Assembly: GCA_949317995.1 (NCBI GenBank)
Contig: OX439045.1
Location: 40,505,693-40,569,692 of the forward strand
Reading direction: 5' to 3'
DNA: 64,000 nucleotides
Source of the DNA: Acholoe squamosa
Lineage: Eukaryota; Annelida; Polychaeta; Phyllodocida; Polynoidae
In this document: positions 1-12,639 of the stretch, piece by piece
Layout: the number at the start of each line of letters is the position of its first letter
How positions within the stretch are numbered: position 1 is the first letter of the stretch
Program-made: the position numbers and the translations under genes
The notes under the pieces: model-generated
Seen by the model: only the letters and a program-made list of their open reading frames with translations
Databases searched by the model: none
What the model was told of the DNA's origin: nothing

Positions 1-111
1 CGTGTACGATCATGTATCATCATGTACTGAGACCATGATGTACCATGATGTACAGTGATGTACAGTGATGTATCATCATGTACCGTGATGTACCATCATG
101 TACCATCAGGA
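1..111. repeat. 10-bp tandem repeat (CRTSATGTAC-like)
   Basis: Degenerate head-to-tail units such as catgatgtac, agtgatgtac and catcatgtac repeat every 10 bp from the window edge to about 111, so the array probably extends leftwards. No coding potential is seen. Confidence 0.8.
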
Positions 112-129
112 ATATGGATCTACAAATTT

Positions 130-245
130 TAAAAATGGAATCGGCATGGTTGAAAACTTGATATATTACAGTTTGAAATCTGTTGATAAACTACAGAGAA
201 AAGTGCATTGATTCATTTGTGCATCATGCCCTGATAAGCATGATG
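130..245 (+). repeat. Dispersed repeat, copy 1 (partner at 2217-2330)
   Basis: About 115 bp beginning aaaaatggaatcggcatggt is repeated with few mismatches at 2217-2330. Both copies run through the segment containing gaaatctgttgataaact and then diverge after ttgtgcatcatg. This is a dispersed repeat or old duplication with no gene. Confidence 0.75.
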
Positions 246-1006
246 CACTCTAGGGATCATCCATAAATTATGTACAAACTAATTAAGGGGGTGGGGGGTT
301 AAGCTAAATACGTAGAGGTGCGTACAGGGGGAAGGGGGGGGGGTCTGGGTCATTCTGGCATATGCAGTGTAGAAGCAGGGGGGTACTTTAGATGGCAAAT
401 TTAGGATTATTCAGGGCCATTTTAGGGGTCGTTTTACAGGGGCATAAACTGTTCCAATTATATTTTCATTATGATTTTCTGGGGAGAGGAGCAACAGACT
501 CTGTGGTTGAAATTCTCAAAAGAAAAGTAAGTAGTCAATTTTTTTTTGGATTTTTTTTTTTTAGTTACAAATGTGTCAAGAATTGTGAAAAGTAATAGAA
601 AACGAAGCACAACATGTGAATCTAAATTTAAAAACTGTGGAAATTTGGTTATCTTAAGCTAACAGCATTCGTTAGACCGTGGGCTTTAATATGATACCAA
701 ACATGCCAATGTATTGACATTTCCTAACATTTTGGCTGGATTTTGGGTCATTTTTATAAAAAATATTCTAAAAAACAATTTAAAAAAAATTAGGGTCGGG
801 CCAAAAAAATAGGGAAGGTCGGGATACCTGAACACAACTTCTTTTTTTTTAGGCCTAACCAGTGTTCATTGGTCAATCCAAGGTGTTTCACACCTTGGGT
901 TGCCCACTTGAGGCACTGGTTATACCTTGTAACCTACACAACTGTGGGTTAACTGGCTTAAACCTCGGTTACATAAAATAACCGAAGCTTATTTCCTTTG
1001 TTCTAA
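246..1006. other. Gene-free stretch
   Basis: Low-complexity G-runs and A/T-rich sequence. I see no supported exon, RNA or clear element here. A short open frame at 392-595 is poly-Phe from a T-run. Confidence 0.5.
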
Positions 1007-1964
1007 GGGGGTGATCATTTTTTAACAACAGGGGGGGCTGATGGGTTTGAGGTGGGGGTCAGAATTTTTCCAATACCTCTGATGGGGGGGTCAAAATAAT
1101 TTCACCTGTTTTCAGTGGAAAACCCAGCGCATTACTATAGGCTAAAACAGGTTCTGTAAAACCCCAAAAATTATCCTGGGTGAAAAATGACCCAGGGTGA
1201 ACAATGACCCTGCTCTGTCTGCTATGGAAAAAGCAATTTTAATTTGCTTTTTGGGGCCACTTTTCTTTATCTATCCATCATAAAACCATCATATATGAAA
1301 AGAGGAGGATTGATATTGGTACTCTAGAATACCAAACTACTTTTTAGCCATCTTATTTTGCATTCTGTTTTCATTATTGCAGTGGGTATGAGGGAAAATA
1401 GCTCTCTTGGCTCACAATAATGCAAATGATAAGTTTGTATCACATTTGAGATTGATCAATCATACATCGCTGGAAAGACCAATATGTATCCTAGTTAAAT
1501 CTAAAATAACTTTTGGATATGAACTATAGCAGTTGAGAAAACACAATTTGAAACTTAATCTGCTGCCCATTCATAACTGAAAGTCAGTATAGGGGAGAGG
1601 CCACTTATCTAGGTCAACTGATAAGGCAGAGAGAGGGGGAAGGGGAGGGGTGGGGGACAGGGTCATAAATGACTCTGGGTCAAAAATGACCCAGGGTCAA
1701 AAATGACTCTGGGGTGAAAATTCTTCAAGTAGGGTAAGTGGGGGGATGTGGGGGCAGGGTCAAAAATGACTCAGGGTCAAAAATCACCCAGGGTCATTTC
1801 TATACTTTAGCTTAGACCTGTAAAAGGGGACGTCCGAGCGCGATTATTGTCCCTTATGGGGGGGTCGAAAAAATTTTCCCCCCTTGAGAGAGGGGTGGAA
1901 ATTTTTTTCGCGCGTCCGCACGCAAACCCACCAGCCCCCCTGTTGTTAAAAAATGATCATTCCC
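1007..1964. mobile_element. MITE with TAA target duplication, copy 1, carrying a nested insertion
   Basis: Terminal inverted repeats gtgatcattttttaacaaca (left) and tgttgttaaaaaatgatcat (right) are flanked by TAA at 1004-1006 and 1965-1967. Ends and G-rich subterminal parts match the 317-bp copy at 3430-3746. Relative to that copy, about 670 bp are inserted between about 1141 and 1815, a block that includes the GGGTCAAAAATGAC array. A 3-bp TWA target duplication is typical of PIF/Harbinger-type elements; no transposase is present. Confidence 0.75.
1658..1800 (+). repeat. GGGTCAAAAATGAC short repeat array
   Basis: At least five near-identical units (gggtcaaaaatgacycag, including gggtcataaatgac) lie in 1658-1718 and 1756-1800. 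Related units occur at about 1173-1212 at the other end of the same nested insertion. The half-palindromic GGGTCA..TGACC layout resembles a paired nuclear-receptor half-site, but no function can be inferred from this. Confidence 0.7.
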
Positions 1965-2216
1965 TAAGGTGCCAACATGGTTTAAATGACTATTATATGT
2001 ATGTACATTCTTCATGTCCCACCTCAATCTCAACCTACCTCTGGGGGGGGGGGTCAAGAAGGTCTGATTGTGTACACATGGGGGGGGGGGGTAGTCCCAA
2101 TGCACACATGGTGCAATAGGGGGGGTGGGGGGGTCAATTTCCGGCCAAAAAATGTGTATGTAATTAATGGATGGTCCCCTATCTCAGCAACCATCAAAGA
2201 TATGGGGCTATAAGAG

Positions 2217-2330
2217 TGAAAAATGGAATCAGCATGGTTGAAAACTTAAATTGATACATTACACTTTGAAATCTGTTGATAAACTGCAGAGAAAAGTGCA
2301 TTGATTCATTTGTGCATCATGACCAGATTG
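2217..2330 (+). repeat. Dispersed repeat, copy 2 (partner at 130-245)
   Basis: Near-duplicate of 130-245, as described there. Copies diverge where this one continues into a CA/CCA-rich tract. Confidence 0.75.
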
Positions 2331-3429
2331 GTGGCGATGGCCAAGGGTGTGGTTATGGGGCCATCCCAGCAGCACAGCCACCACCACCGTTCAGTGACCA
2401 GGATTCACCACCAGCACACCCAATACCATCACCACACTACTCCCACCCCTCACACACATTCCTAATTTGCATATTTCAAACCAGGTATAGGTATATTCCA
2501 TACTTTACCTGTGGGACAGAATTATACATGGAGAGCACGCAAAAAATAACATTCATGGGCATGTCTTGAATTGCATGATGCAATCTCAGCAAATTTGATC
2601 TTAATATGAATCCGCACAGCATTACAGCATTGCTGTGCATTACTCTGTAGATAATACGGTATAAATTTCTAATGCTAAAACGCACAGCAAATAAACTGCA
2701 TTTAGATTCCATATTCAAATCATGATAATTTATCCTAAAATTTAGATCTGAAATCATAATATCTTGATCATAGATCTTAGATCCTAAATTTTCAATTGAA
2801 TCCTTAACATAATCTCCTAACCATTGACCCCTTGTCTATAAACGCATTTAAAACAGCACAAAAAAACTTGGCTCATTGGAACACAGCTCATTATGATACA
2901 GTGTACATCAAATAGAGTAGGGGTAGACAAACAACTAGGTGCAGTATATAAAGCAGGCCTAGTTATCTGTGAGCCAGCAAGCAGACATGGGGGTAGACTG
3001 ACTAGTTGCCTGCGTGTACCGAGTATACTCTCTGCGAGACGACCAAGATTTCCAGGTTAACAAGGGGGTTCCTGCGAGATGTAGTACCTGATTTGGCCAT
3101 CAGAGAGCCCCACTATGGGATAGAATAGGAAAAAATATGCCTAAAACTTCTACAGAGTACTTTTTGTTGGAGGATACAATGGTTTTTGATAAAACATTCT
3201 ATTTTGGATGGGAAGGTTCCAAATTCGGCATGTAAAAAGAATGTTTTGGGGCATAAATAGGCATTTTTGTTGATTGCTGTTGCCATGGAAACATGATTTT
3301 CAATCAAAAAAGGAAAAATCAATGATCCCATTTAAAGGAACGTTCCACTGGGTTTACTATGGTAAAGAAAAGTATGGAAATACCATTTATAGCCCAAAGG
3401 TTATGGGCAAAAGAATAAAAAATATATTA
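2331..3429. other. Gene-free stretch
   Basis: A CCA-rich tract (2370-2460) followed by AT-rich unique sequence. No exon or RNA gene supported. Confidence 0.45.
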
Positions 3430-3746
3430 GGGAGTGATCATTTTTTAACAACAGGGGGCGGGCAGTGGGTTTGAGGGGGGTTAGAATTTTTTCAACCCCT
3501 TGCCCGGGGGGGTCAGAATTTTTTCAATACCTCTGATGAGGGGGGGTCAAAATAATTTCACCTGTTTTCAGTGGAAAACCCCACGCGTTACTATAGGCTA
3601 AAAGGGGACGTTCGCGCGCGATTTTTGTCCCTTATGGGGGGGTCGAAAAATTTTTATCCCCTTGAGAGGGGGGGTCGAAATTTTTTCCGTGCGTCCGCGC
3701 GCAAACCCACCAGCCCCCCCCCTGTTGTTAAAAAATGATCACTCCC
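3430..3746. mobile_element. MITE with TTA target duplication, copy 2 (reference copy)
   Basis: 317-bp element with inverted ends starting gggagtgatcattttttaac and ending in its reverse complement, flanked by TTA at 3427-3429 and 3747-3749. The interior has two G-rich blocks containing gtcgaaaaatttt. Non-autonomous; PIF/Harbinger-like by target-site size. Confidence 0.85.
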
Positions 3747-3749
3747 TTA

Positions 3750-5500
3750 GCAAAGGTTCACGAGTGGGAGTCTGTGGCAGGGCGGGGTGCAATGCGGCAC
3801 CCAAGCTTCAAGTGTGGTAACCCTCTGACAGACTTCCATGAGTGCTCCTTTGCGTTTATCTCATGGTGACATCATCTACCTACATCATCTGGCATGATAA
3901 CATCATCTTTTCACTCTGGAATTTAGGCCTACCACACAGGAATTGTTTACGTCGCCATTTTGAAGCTATGACGTCATGAAAGAGTCACGTGACCTCAGCA
4001 TGAAGTACGCTCCCTACGTACTTCACGGATCCCGTGAAGTACTGGGCCCCCAAGGGGTCCCCCCCCCTGATGTCACAATGTCGCCAAAATTCAAGTCTTC
4101 AGGTCACATGTCACTTTTTAAGGAATGGACATGTCATGAGCACATGTCACTTTTTATGTTTAACTGAAATGTAGGCCTATAGGCCTCTGCTGGAAATTAT
4201 ATATGCTAGAAATCCATAATCCATGATTATGAGAAGGGGGGTGCCCATTTTGGCCACAAGTATGTACCGTAGCTAAACAGTGAAGATAACTAGGAACAAT
4301 TAAGTGCAGTTAATTCACAAGCAAGGTGAATTAGCCTACCATTAATCCCAGCATATAAGATGTCACTCTTGTGAAGGACACACGTGGGGTCAAATTTTGG
4401 TCACTATAGTACTAGGTATTCCATAGTGACACCTCCTGATTAAGACGCACCGTGGGGTTGGGTTGGCTAAAGTTCTATAGGATGCAGATGCTGTAAAGCT
4501 TGTGTATACTTAATAGGTAAGCTGCAGCTTATATGTGATGAGTTACGGTAATTATCGATGGGAGTCTGGGGCATACTTCCCAGGAAGAATTTCTTTTATT
4601 CTAGAGGGTGAATCAGGTATCCATGTGCATCTTGAGGTCTATAGGCCTACTTACTAAAAAAAAATGTACCAGCAAAATTTTGAAATCTAGAATTTCTAAC
4701 CGTCTGGACCCTATGGACAGAATTATCAGCCCTGCAGTGCTCTTACCCCATGCCCGGCGGGGGGGGGGGGCGCTGACTCCTTGAAGGTCACCTTCAACTG
4801 CCACCCTATCTATCAGCAACCTTGAAATCTGACTGCCCTGATTGAATCGGTAAGCTGGACTTTGACCGACCCCCTTTTTCCAAAAACTCAAATAGTGCCT
4901 GGACTGCCCCACCTCCAAACCTCCACCCTCAACCAAGCTCTCTATTGTCCTCATTCATTTGTATAAATCAGATCTTTTTATTGACCAGCAATATGTTTTT
5001 GAGGGCTTTTTAGGCCCTCATATGTACAGTCCATAAACAATACACTCTGGTGGAATGCCACAGCCCTGCTGTTAGGGATCGCATAGGAATCCAGCGCCCT
5101 ACCTTTTTGGGACCTAGTGGAAATCCACCGCCACCGCTCCCTGGAGTCGGGCTGCAGTTGGTATCCAACTCATAGTCAAGTGCCCCCTCCCCTCTGGGCT
5201 CCACGCCCTAGGAGCTGAATTCTCGGCACTGTAAGGGCCGATTTCTCAGCCATACATACAGTGCTGTGCTAAATTTACGCTCTATGCCTGACAAAATTGT
5301 CTATGACCACGATTCTTTCAGTATGGATTCAAAACATATGGCCTGATATATTGTCAGATTTTCAACCCAAAGAGGTAGATATTACAGCTACAGCAGGCTG
5401 ATACAAAAACATCAATTTTCCTTCCCGTATTTACTCCATTGTTTAAACTTAAGTGGTACTCATACAGATGCAGGTAGCCTACATGTGTACTTCTATACAG
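3750..5500. other. Gene-free stretch with ATGTCAC-type repeats
   Basis: 4070-4160 carries the cacatgtcactttttaa dispersed motif also seen at 5775-5930, about 60080-60170 (inverted) and the window's right edge. The rest is G-rich low-complexity and unique sequence. No coding exon supported. Confidence 0.5.
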
Positions 5501-5750
5501 GGGTGTATCCAGAATTTTCAAAAAGGGGGCGTGGTTCTTCCCATGGGCATTAATGAGAGGTGTGCGTTACAAGTGAAACACAAGTACTGTCGCAAGCGTG
5601 GCTCAACAACCTTGTCAGTCATAGCCCTGGGGCATGCCCCCCTCCAGGAAAATTTTGAAATTTACAATGAAAATAGTAGATTTTGGTGGTTTCTAAGTCT
5701 CCCTAGTCTCATATACCCTTGGACCCACCCTGAGCCCCGAATATCATGAA
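5495..5750 (+). mobile_element. Probable MITE/foldback fragment (ggggtgtatccagaattttc end)
   Basis: Starts near caggggtgtatccagaattt and contains a complementary-looking segment gcatgccccc-ctccaggaaaattttg at about 5632-5660. The two G/C-rich ends resemble the tips of small inverted-repeat transposons. No autonomous coding sequence is present and the outer boundary is unclear. Confidence 0.4.
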
Positions 5751-5774
5751 CCCTGTCACCAATCTGACCCTGAA

Positions 5775-5930
5775 ATGTCACACGTCACTTTTTTTGGAAA
5801 TATTGCATGTCTCATGTCGTTTTTATCTTCTATTCTAATGTCACATGTCACTTTTAAAAGGGTACAATGTCAGAATGCCGCCTCAAAATGGCCAGATGTC
5901 GCCATGTCGTTTTTGACCCCTTGTGGGCCA
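5775..5930 (+). repeat. ATGTCACATGTCAC dispersed repeat
   Basis: Repeated atgtcacatgtcactttt units, shared with 4070-4160 and 63760-64000. Confidence 0.55.
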
Positions 5931-8900
5931 CAAGTACGGTGTCCTTATGCAAAGCCTATGACACTGCAGTATTTAAAAGTATTTACTATCCGATAAGCTA
6001 ATTTAGCTAATTGGCATGAATTATGCTCCTCATAGATATATCTTGTGACCAATCAGTCCTAGAGATTATCGTCACACCCACCCATATTTAGCAAGTCATT
6101 TCTCCAAAACTAATTGACAACTTTTATCATGGGATATATCACTGAAAAGCTAGTGATCTGAATTTTGAATTTGCCCCTTAGCACGGAGCATCTAGCGTAG
6201 ATTCTACACTCGTTGTAGAGTTTACTGAGGGCAGTTCCAAAGGAGATAGGTTGGACAGCTGCCGCTTTGATTGGTAGGTTTGATTGAATGCACATCACTA
6301 CACTAGAGTTTATCTTGAGATGATAGAGTGCCTATTGCATTTCTTGTCTAGGATATTTAGAATAAATCTAGGATGTTATTCTGTAAATAATCCTTGGTGT
6401 AAAGACAACATAGACCAGACAGGACAAGGACAATCACATGTACCCAAAGGAGATTTAGAGGGACTCGGTATGAAAAGGAAGAGTATTGTATGGCGACAAA
6501 GGTCCATGGATGTAGAAACAGTGTGGTGGTAATTATAACTACACAAACACCATACTCCCTACTTCAAAACTGTAAAAAGGTATGCCTCCTGAAAACAGAA
6601 TAATTATTATGCGAGTAATGGCTAAACTCTAGTGTGGTGAAAGTGATAGCCTAGTAAAAATGTTGAAAATTTTAGTGTCAAAAGTGACAAGATATATATT
6701 GAACTGGAATCGCTCAATGTGTAGCCTGGATATATATGAGAATAGGACACTGAAACTGTAAAAGAGGATACAATATATTCGGAGCAGCATTTATCTAATT
6801 TCCTTATCGTCTTTCCTTATCCCTTTCAGATATTCCTTCACAGCAAATAACAGTTAAATGATAACAGCTTAAGCAAAATGAGGAAAATTGGTTTACACAT
6901 GTACAACTCTCATCTGGATTAAGTATAGTACCACATAATAGTGTAGGAGTAGGTCTAATATCGATATTGAGTTTGTACACTTTGTATCATGTGTTACATA
7001 TTAATCCTGTAAGCATCTTACGCACCACATGATTAGATCAATACACTCACCGAGGTCCACAGTGGTAGCTGGCGGTTCACAGCGGTAGCTGAGCAGGTAA
7101 ATGCCATGTGTTGTGCTCAATAAACCATTAGTTAGTGATGTGTGAAGCCACAACAGGCCATGATCTAATGGTATGTATATACACATGATTACACTCATCT
7201 TGTTTAGTCAACATGTGTAGATAGTTATGTCAATATTGACCACATACTATTGGCCAAATAAAGTATTGTTTCAGGCTCATGGAAGGTTACACAAGAATAA
7301 GAGAATAAGAAATCTATATTGCATGTAGCCCTATGCCAGAACATGATAGGAATAGTTGTTGTTTGTTGCTGAAGTTTTAACACCCCCCCCCCCTTTTTTA
7401 GGGAGAGCAGGCCCCAAACGTCCACAGGGGGACCGGAACATGATAGGAATATCCCCTGAAACAATGTATAAAGACATCCAACATCTTTTTGATTTTACCT
7501 GATGCATTCATGGAACTAGGGGCTTTTGTTTTGGCCATAGAATGAGAGAGGTATTGCTAATTGGGCTCTATTTCACGGATTGTGGGTTTCATGATAGCTT
7601 TAACAACTTTTGGTTCTAAAGGTTCAAGGACACAACAGAAGAAAAAGAAAAGAAAGAAGGTTCCCACCAAGGAACGCCTATATAAGTGGTGGTATTCCAC
7701 CCTCAGAAACAATAATACACATAACATGTCACTCTACAGCCCCATCCCCTAAATCAACCATATGTTATGGAGGGAAAAGCTTACATGTACATGTGCATCG
7801 TAATTTGTTATATGAACTTAATCATTATGCTTAATCATATTATTGATTTTAGATTGGTGCTGAAAGCTCCAGTCTGAGCATCATTAGGGATAACCTTGTA
7901 CATCTCTCAGGTGGAACATGTCTGTTTGTCTACACATTACAATTTAATGATGAATTATACAAATTTCTCTCTTAGTGAATGGCTCCATGTTAACCACTTC
8001 AACAGGTGATTCACTGTCTATTCATTGTGTACTATGATCTATATCAAGGTGTGCCCAAATAGTCACCTATGCGTGTAGTACTGGGGTAATATTTGCCAGG
8101 CATTGTCACATATCCATATTCGTTGTTATATGATCATTGTATTGGGCACTCTATCGAGACATTGCTCTATAGAGAGACATTGCTTTTATTGTTATTTACA
8201 TTTAGAGATCAATAATGGATCCAAACCATTGTTGTGGCTCATCAATAGGCTCATGCCGCAGTTGTCCTCTGTGTTCTATTTATGCCTGTGCAAGCACTCT
8301 GCAGCCGGTCCAGTCCCTACACCTGAAAATATTAGGAGGGTTCTGTCAAAGAGGAAAAGATAAATGGTGTTTACAACTCAAAAAGTGTGTGTCCCACACA
8401 TTCTGCTGCAAACATATTTGACAATACTATGAAAACGAGGTAGGCCATGCAGCATCTTTTGGCAAGACCCTCCAGATCCATGCATTATAATTTCTGTTAC
8501 AATCCGTCAATGGGGATCAAAATTCAAACACTTCTAGTGTGGATATCTATATATATACCATAGTAGATAGTGGCCTTGGGGCACGTCACCGACCCCTTGA
8601 AAATGGTCATTGCCACTACTTATAACATGTGGCACGGAAATTTGCATGTGCCTTCCCCCTCCCGACCTAACTTCCTACATGTAGCAAGAATAGTATAGGT
8701 TCTATTGAAACTTCTTGCATGTAGTACAGGCTGTACCTACCCTGAGATCACCCGTAGGTACCAGACACTGAATTAGTACTTTTTTTATCCCCCTCACTAC
8801 TTGTATGGGGGGGGGGGAGGAAAGACATGCTGGCAGGGGGCAATCTCAAGAATACTTTGACAATTAATCGAACATTTCATGTCACTCTCATGCCATGGGT

Positions 8901-9900
8901 CCACTTGCAAAACACGGGTATGGGCGTCACAGGTAACACAGCAAAATCCATTGTTCTAGGTGACACAGGTGCGTCAATGGCATGATATTGACATGAAATT
9001 GCTGCGACGTTCACATGAAACTTATGCATACTGTAAACAAAAATAAAAAGAACAAAAGGAAAGCCGTGCTGCATGTAACGCTGCCGCCCCGCGCCGCCTA
9101 ATGGAACTTGGGCTTTAGAAGTTTAGGGAAACGCTAGTCAGCTCGTGCCTGATGGAGGCAAACAGAGCGTAGTTCTGTTACGAACCCAGATAATAGTATT
9201 TCTGGGTTCTGGTCTCAGTAACTGGCTGAGAATTGAGGAGTCTGTAAACTGTGGCTGGTCCCCTTTTCAGTATCTCTCTTTATACTGTTGGCATCTCCAC
9301 ATTCAAATCTAATGCTTGGTATTATCAGATAAATGACCGGTACTACCTTGAATTTACTGGCTGGTCAAAATCCAAGTTGAATCTATCACTTTCCTGACTG
9401 TATTGAATCAACCACCATTTTTGTTTTGCCTGGAAGTGCTTCACTGAGCATGTGCACAAGGAAGTCCCTTTGCTGGTTACTGTCAAGGCCTATTGTCTAC
9501 AGTCTGGTTACCTAAGTTAGAGGAGGTTTGTTATATGATTTCTACTTCCAGTTCCTTGTGGTGGGAACTTTGATGAAGTTTGAAAACCTTTCAGACAATA
9601 TCCGAAAATGACTCAAAGGGATTTATAACATGTGCTTACAATAAGGTAGGGTTGCAGAGAAGTGTTTCAGGAAGTGATATGTGCAAGGTTTATTACATTT
9701 GGTGGCACCATTCCAAAAATAGAAGAGGGTAAAGTGGGGAAGGTGGGCACTTTAACATTATGCTGTATAGAGAAGCTAGGCCTACAATACAGTGTACCAA
9801 ACAGGCCTAAGCAGAGCAATGCAGAGAAAGGATCACAGGAGGACGTAGCGTTTTAATATATGCTTAGCTGGCTAGCGAAACGCCTGAAGTGATATAACTC
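5931..9900. other. Long gene-free stretch
   Basis: Unique AT-rich sequence with short G or C runs at 7380-7395 and 8808-8818. I found no splice-consistent exon chain on either strand, no tRNA and no clear inverted-repeat element. Confidence 0.45.
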
Positions 9901-9907
9901 GTATAGA

Positions 9908-10100
9908 TTCAGAGAGAGAGAGACAGAGAGAGACAGAGACAGAGAGACAGAGAAAGACAGACAGATACAGAGACAGATACAGAGACAGACAGACAGAGAC
10001 AGGCCGAGACAGAGAGACTCAAACAGACATAGAGACAGACAGAGACGCACAGACAATCAGACAGACAGGCAGAGACTGAGAGAAACAGATAGCCTACCCC
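9908..10100 (+). repeat. GACAGA/GAGA microsatellite
   Basis: Imperfect gacagaga / gacagata repeats. On the opposite strand this gives a meaningless Leu/Ser/Val-rich open frame, which I did not annotate. Confidence 0.9.
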
Positions 10101-10674
10101 AGGTCGTCTACAGACGTATGGATAGAGAGAGAGACTGGCAGTCAGCTAGACAGCAACACAGACAAACAGAGCAATACGCCGACTGAGATGTATTAAGATT
10201 AGGTATAGGATTGATATTATGGACCTGCAAGTCATCCTCCCCACCTACCCACTCCTAGTCTACAGCCCCTTGTGCCCCTCCATGACGTCTTCCCTTGACG
10301 TCATACCTTGATGCTCTACTGCCGCCATCTGGATATCGGGGAATCAGGAAACTTCACGTGGTATCTCTGGGGCTTGGTTGGATCTTGTTTTATAGACCCA
10401 GCCCTGGCTGTGTGCTTACCTAGTAATCAATAGTTCTGGATACATGTGTGCTGGTCTTTCCGACAAAGACTTACCTACAGGAGGAGAGAGCCTCTTGGAT
10501 AAAACAGAGGATACACAGGGGTTCACTTGGAGGTGAGGTAAATTGTTAATCACAGGTAGGTGGGTGTACATGTACACATGTACATGTGTTTACAAAGGTG
10601 TAGTTTGTCTCTATCTAAGTAAGAGTGAAAGGATGTAGTGTATATCTCGAGTAGCTACAGAGGGATGATTTAGT

Positions 10675-10806
10675 GAACAAGTAATTAATGGATAATTCAT
10701 TACACGTGTGTGTTAGCAAAAGATAATTACATGAGGGCGCAGCCCGAGTGTTATTTTTCTTTGCTAACACACACAAGTCATGAATTATCCATTGATTACT
10801 TATTTG
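10675..10806. mobile_element. Foldback/palindromic element with ~50-bp arms
   Basis: The left arm (aacaagtaattaatggataa, then cacgtgtgtgttagcaaa) is mirrored by the right arm (tttgctaacacacac, then ttatccattgattacttatt). The loop contains gagggcgcagcccgagtg. The arms pair with few mismatches. It is probably a short inverted-repeat transposon relic. Confidence 0.65.
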
Positions 10807-10869
10807 ATTACACGGTATCAATAGATAATCGATAGAATATCAATAAATTCAAGTTGAAAACAAAAATTG

Positions 10870-11030
10870 TTCCCCTTCCCCAGGACTCGAAGCCTGCCAT
10901 AGTGTGTGTACACTAGGACTCGTCCCACCAACATCTGTTGCAAACCGTGAAAAAGATAACCAGGCCAGGGCTTGAACGCCTACACCTGGGGTTTGGAGTG
11001 CTACTTGCTAGCCACTATACTATTGGCACA
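10870..11030 (-). repeat. Two degenerate tRNA-like (SINE head) modules
   Basis: On the minus strand, gcgttcaagccctgg (10965-10979) and gcttcgagtcctgg (10880-10893) resemble RNA polymerase III B boxes. The former is preceded by an A-box-like tagtggctagcaag. They look like decayed SINE heads or tRNA pseudogenes rather than functional tRNAs. Confidence 0.4.
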
Positions 11031-11235
11031 CACACCTCAGTGCCTGGCAGCCATTGGTTTAGTTTGAACGTGTCCCACAGTCCTCGCGGTTATGATAGCA
11101 GCAGCGACAAAGCTGAGGGGGGGGGGGGGTCACAACCCAGACTGCAGGATATTTTCACACATTGAATGTATACTAGTTATTATGTGAGTGCCCTCCCCAG
11201 GCTTTTTATCATATCAAGACCTGGTTCTAACCAAG

Positions 11236-11320
11236 CATTTCTCGTCTGTCCCTGTGGCGCAATGCATTGGGAGTTGGATTTGGGATCAGGAGACTGCAGG
11301 TTTGACCCCTACCCTGGCAA
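11236..11320 (+). repeat. tRNA-derived SINE head
   Basis: The segment has an A-box-like tggcgcaatgcattgg followed 30-40 nt later by a B-box-like ggtttgacccc, the spacing of a pol III internal promoter. There is no cloverleaf good enough for a functional tRNA, so I call it a SINE head. Confidence 0.45.
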
Positions 11321-11349
11321 TGAAAATTTCGTAGGTTTTCATATGTAAC

Positions 11350-12560
11350 ATATGACATGTGAAGTGTGCATGTTATCCATGGATAACAGCACCGGGTGCC
11401 TCTTATCCTTGGATAACCACACACCTTACAAAAGGCATGATGCATGCATCATGCCATGCAATATAGACAGGTATGTGCATGGGAATATCCAGGAAAAGCA
11501 TCCAAAATCACAGAAGTCGTGTAATAATGAAGAATATGGCTCTAGTGGTGGCAACTTCACCACGCTCACTTTTGTAATAGTCCAGGTTCACCATGTCTAC
11601 GGTTGTACTTAAGAATACATTCTTTCTATCCTGACTCTTCAAAGCTCGATACATATCAGCTGGTGAACATGGCTTGAAAAATCTAAGTCGAACCCAGACC
11701 CCCTCCCCCGAGTCTATTCTCAGATATACCTAAACGAGCCTTTTATAAATTAATTTAGATTAATTCCTGAATGTTCCATTAGGGAGCACCTTTACCAAAT
11801 GACATATTTCTCAATATACTTCTAAGGACCGACCACTCTTTCTAGGTGCACATGTAGGACACTCTTCTTATCTAGACGCCTAACCCCATCTAGACCTGTA
11901 TGCCAGAGTTCATAACTATACTAACACTACTCTCTCTATCCTTAGACCTGGGCTTCCCTAGCCCACTTAAAAGGGTCTACTTCTCATCTTTCCTATCCCC
12001 TCAGGATGTGTGTGGTGCACATATGCGCGGGCACTGACACATTCCTCTGTGAAATTGTGTAATGTCGTTCTCGCCATGAATATGACCTTAGCTGTCGAAA
12101 TGGCGTTAAACATCTATTACTCACTCACTCACTATCCTTAGACCTGTGCTGCCAATATCGTGCATGATATCATGGACTTTAAAGGGGAAGGTTCATGCCA
12201 TGAATAAAGCATCCCCTATTCCTAACAGCCTGGTTGCTACTGTTAACCAGACCACAGCGATGGTTCTATAGGAAATGCCTGGGGCTATGATATGGGGTAA
12301 ATGTGTGCATTCATTGTATTGCTGTGTTGCATTATAGTATCCATTAGGATGAAGCTATAAGCTGCATATCATCAATGGCAATATTATAGCTGAATCACAC
12401 ATACAAAATCACTGTATCTATATAGGAGAATATATTCTGGTAAGGCTTAAACAGAAGTCTGAAAAAAAGACAAGGAAACGCAAAATAGGTCTCACCACTT
12501 AATTCGAACGGCTCCCTGAGAATAAAAACGGATCCCACCGCTTGGACAGCTGCGGTTGTA
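11350..12560. other. Gene-free stretch with a SINE-like 3' end at 12030-12130
   Basis: Around 12085-12130 the sequence ttagctgtcgaaatggcgtt leads into aaac and then a tactcactcactcac simple tail. This resembles the tail of a short interspersed element on the plus strand. No coding exon is supported. Confidence 0.4.
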
Positions 12561-12639
12561 ATTCCTTGTCAGGAAGTTGTATTAGAGAACAATGTGTTTG
12601 AACGAAATGTTTTATATTTCCATTTGAGGCAGCCAATAG

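Noticed and set aside
9853..10056. Leu/Ser/Val-rich open frame on the minus strand
   Set aside because: It is the translation of a GACAGA microsatellite.
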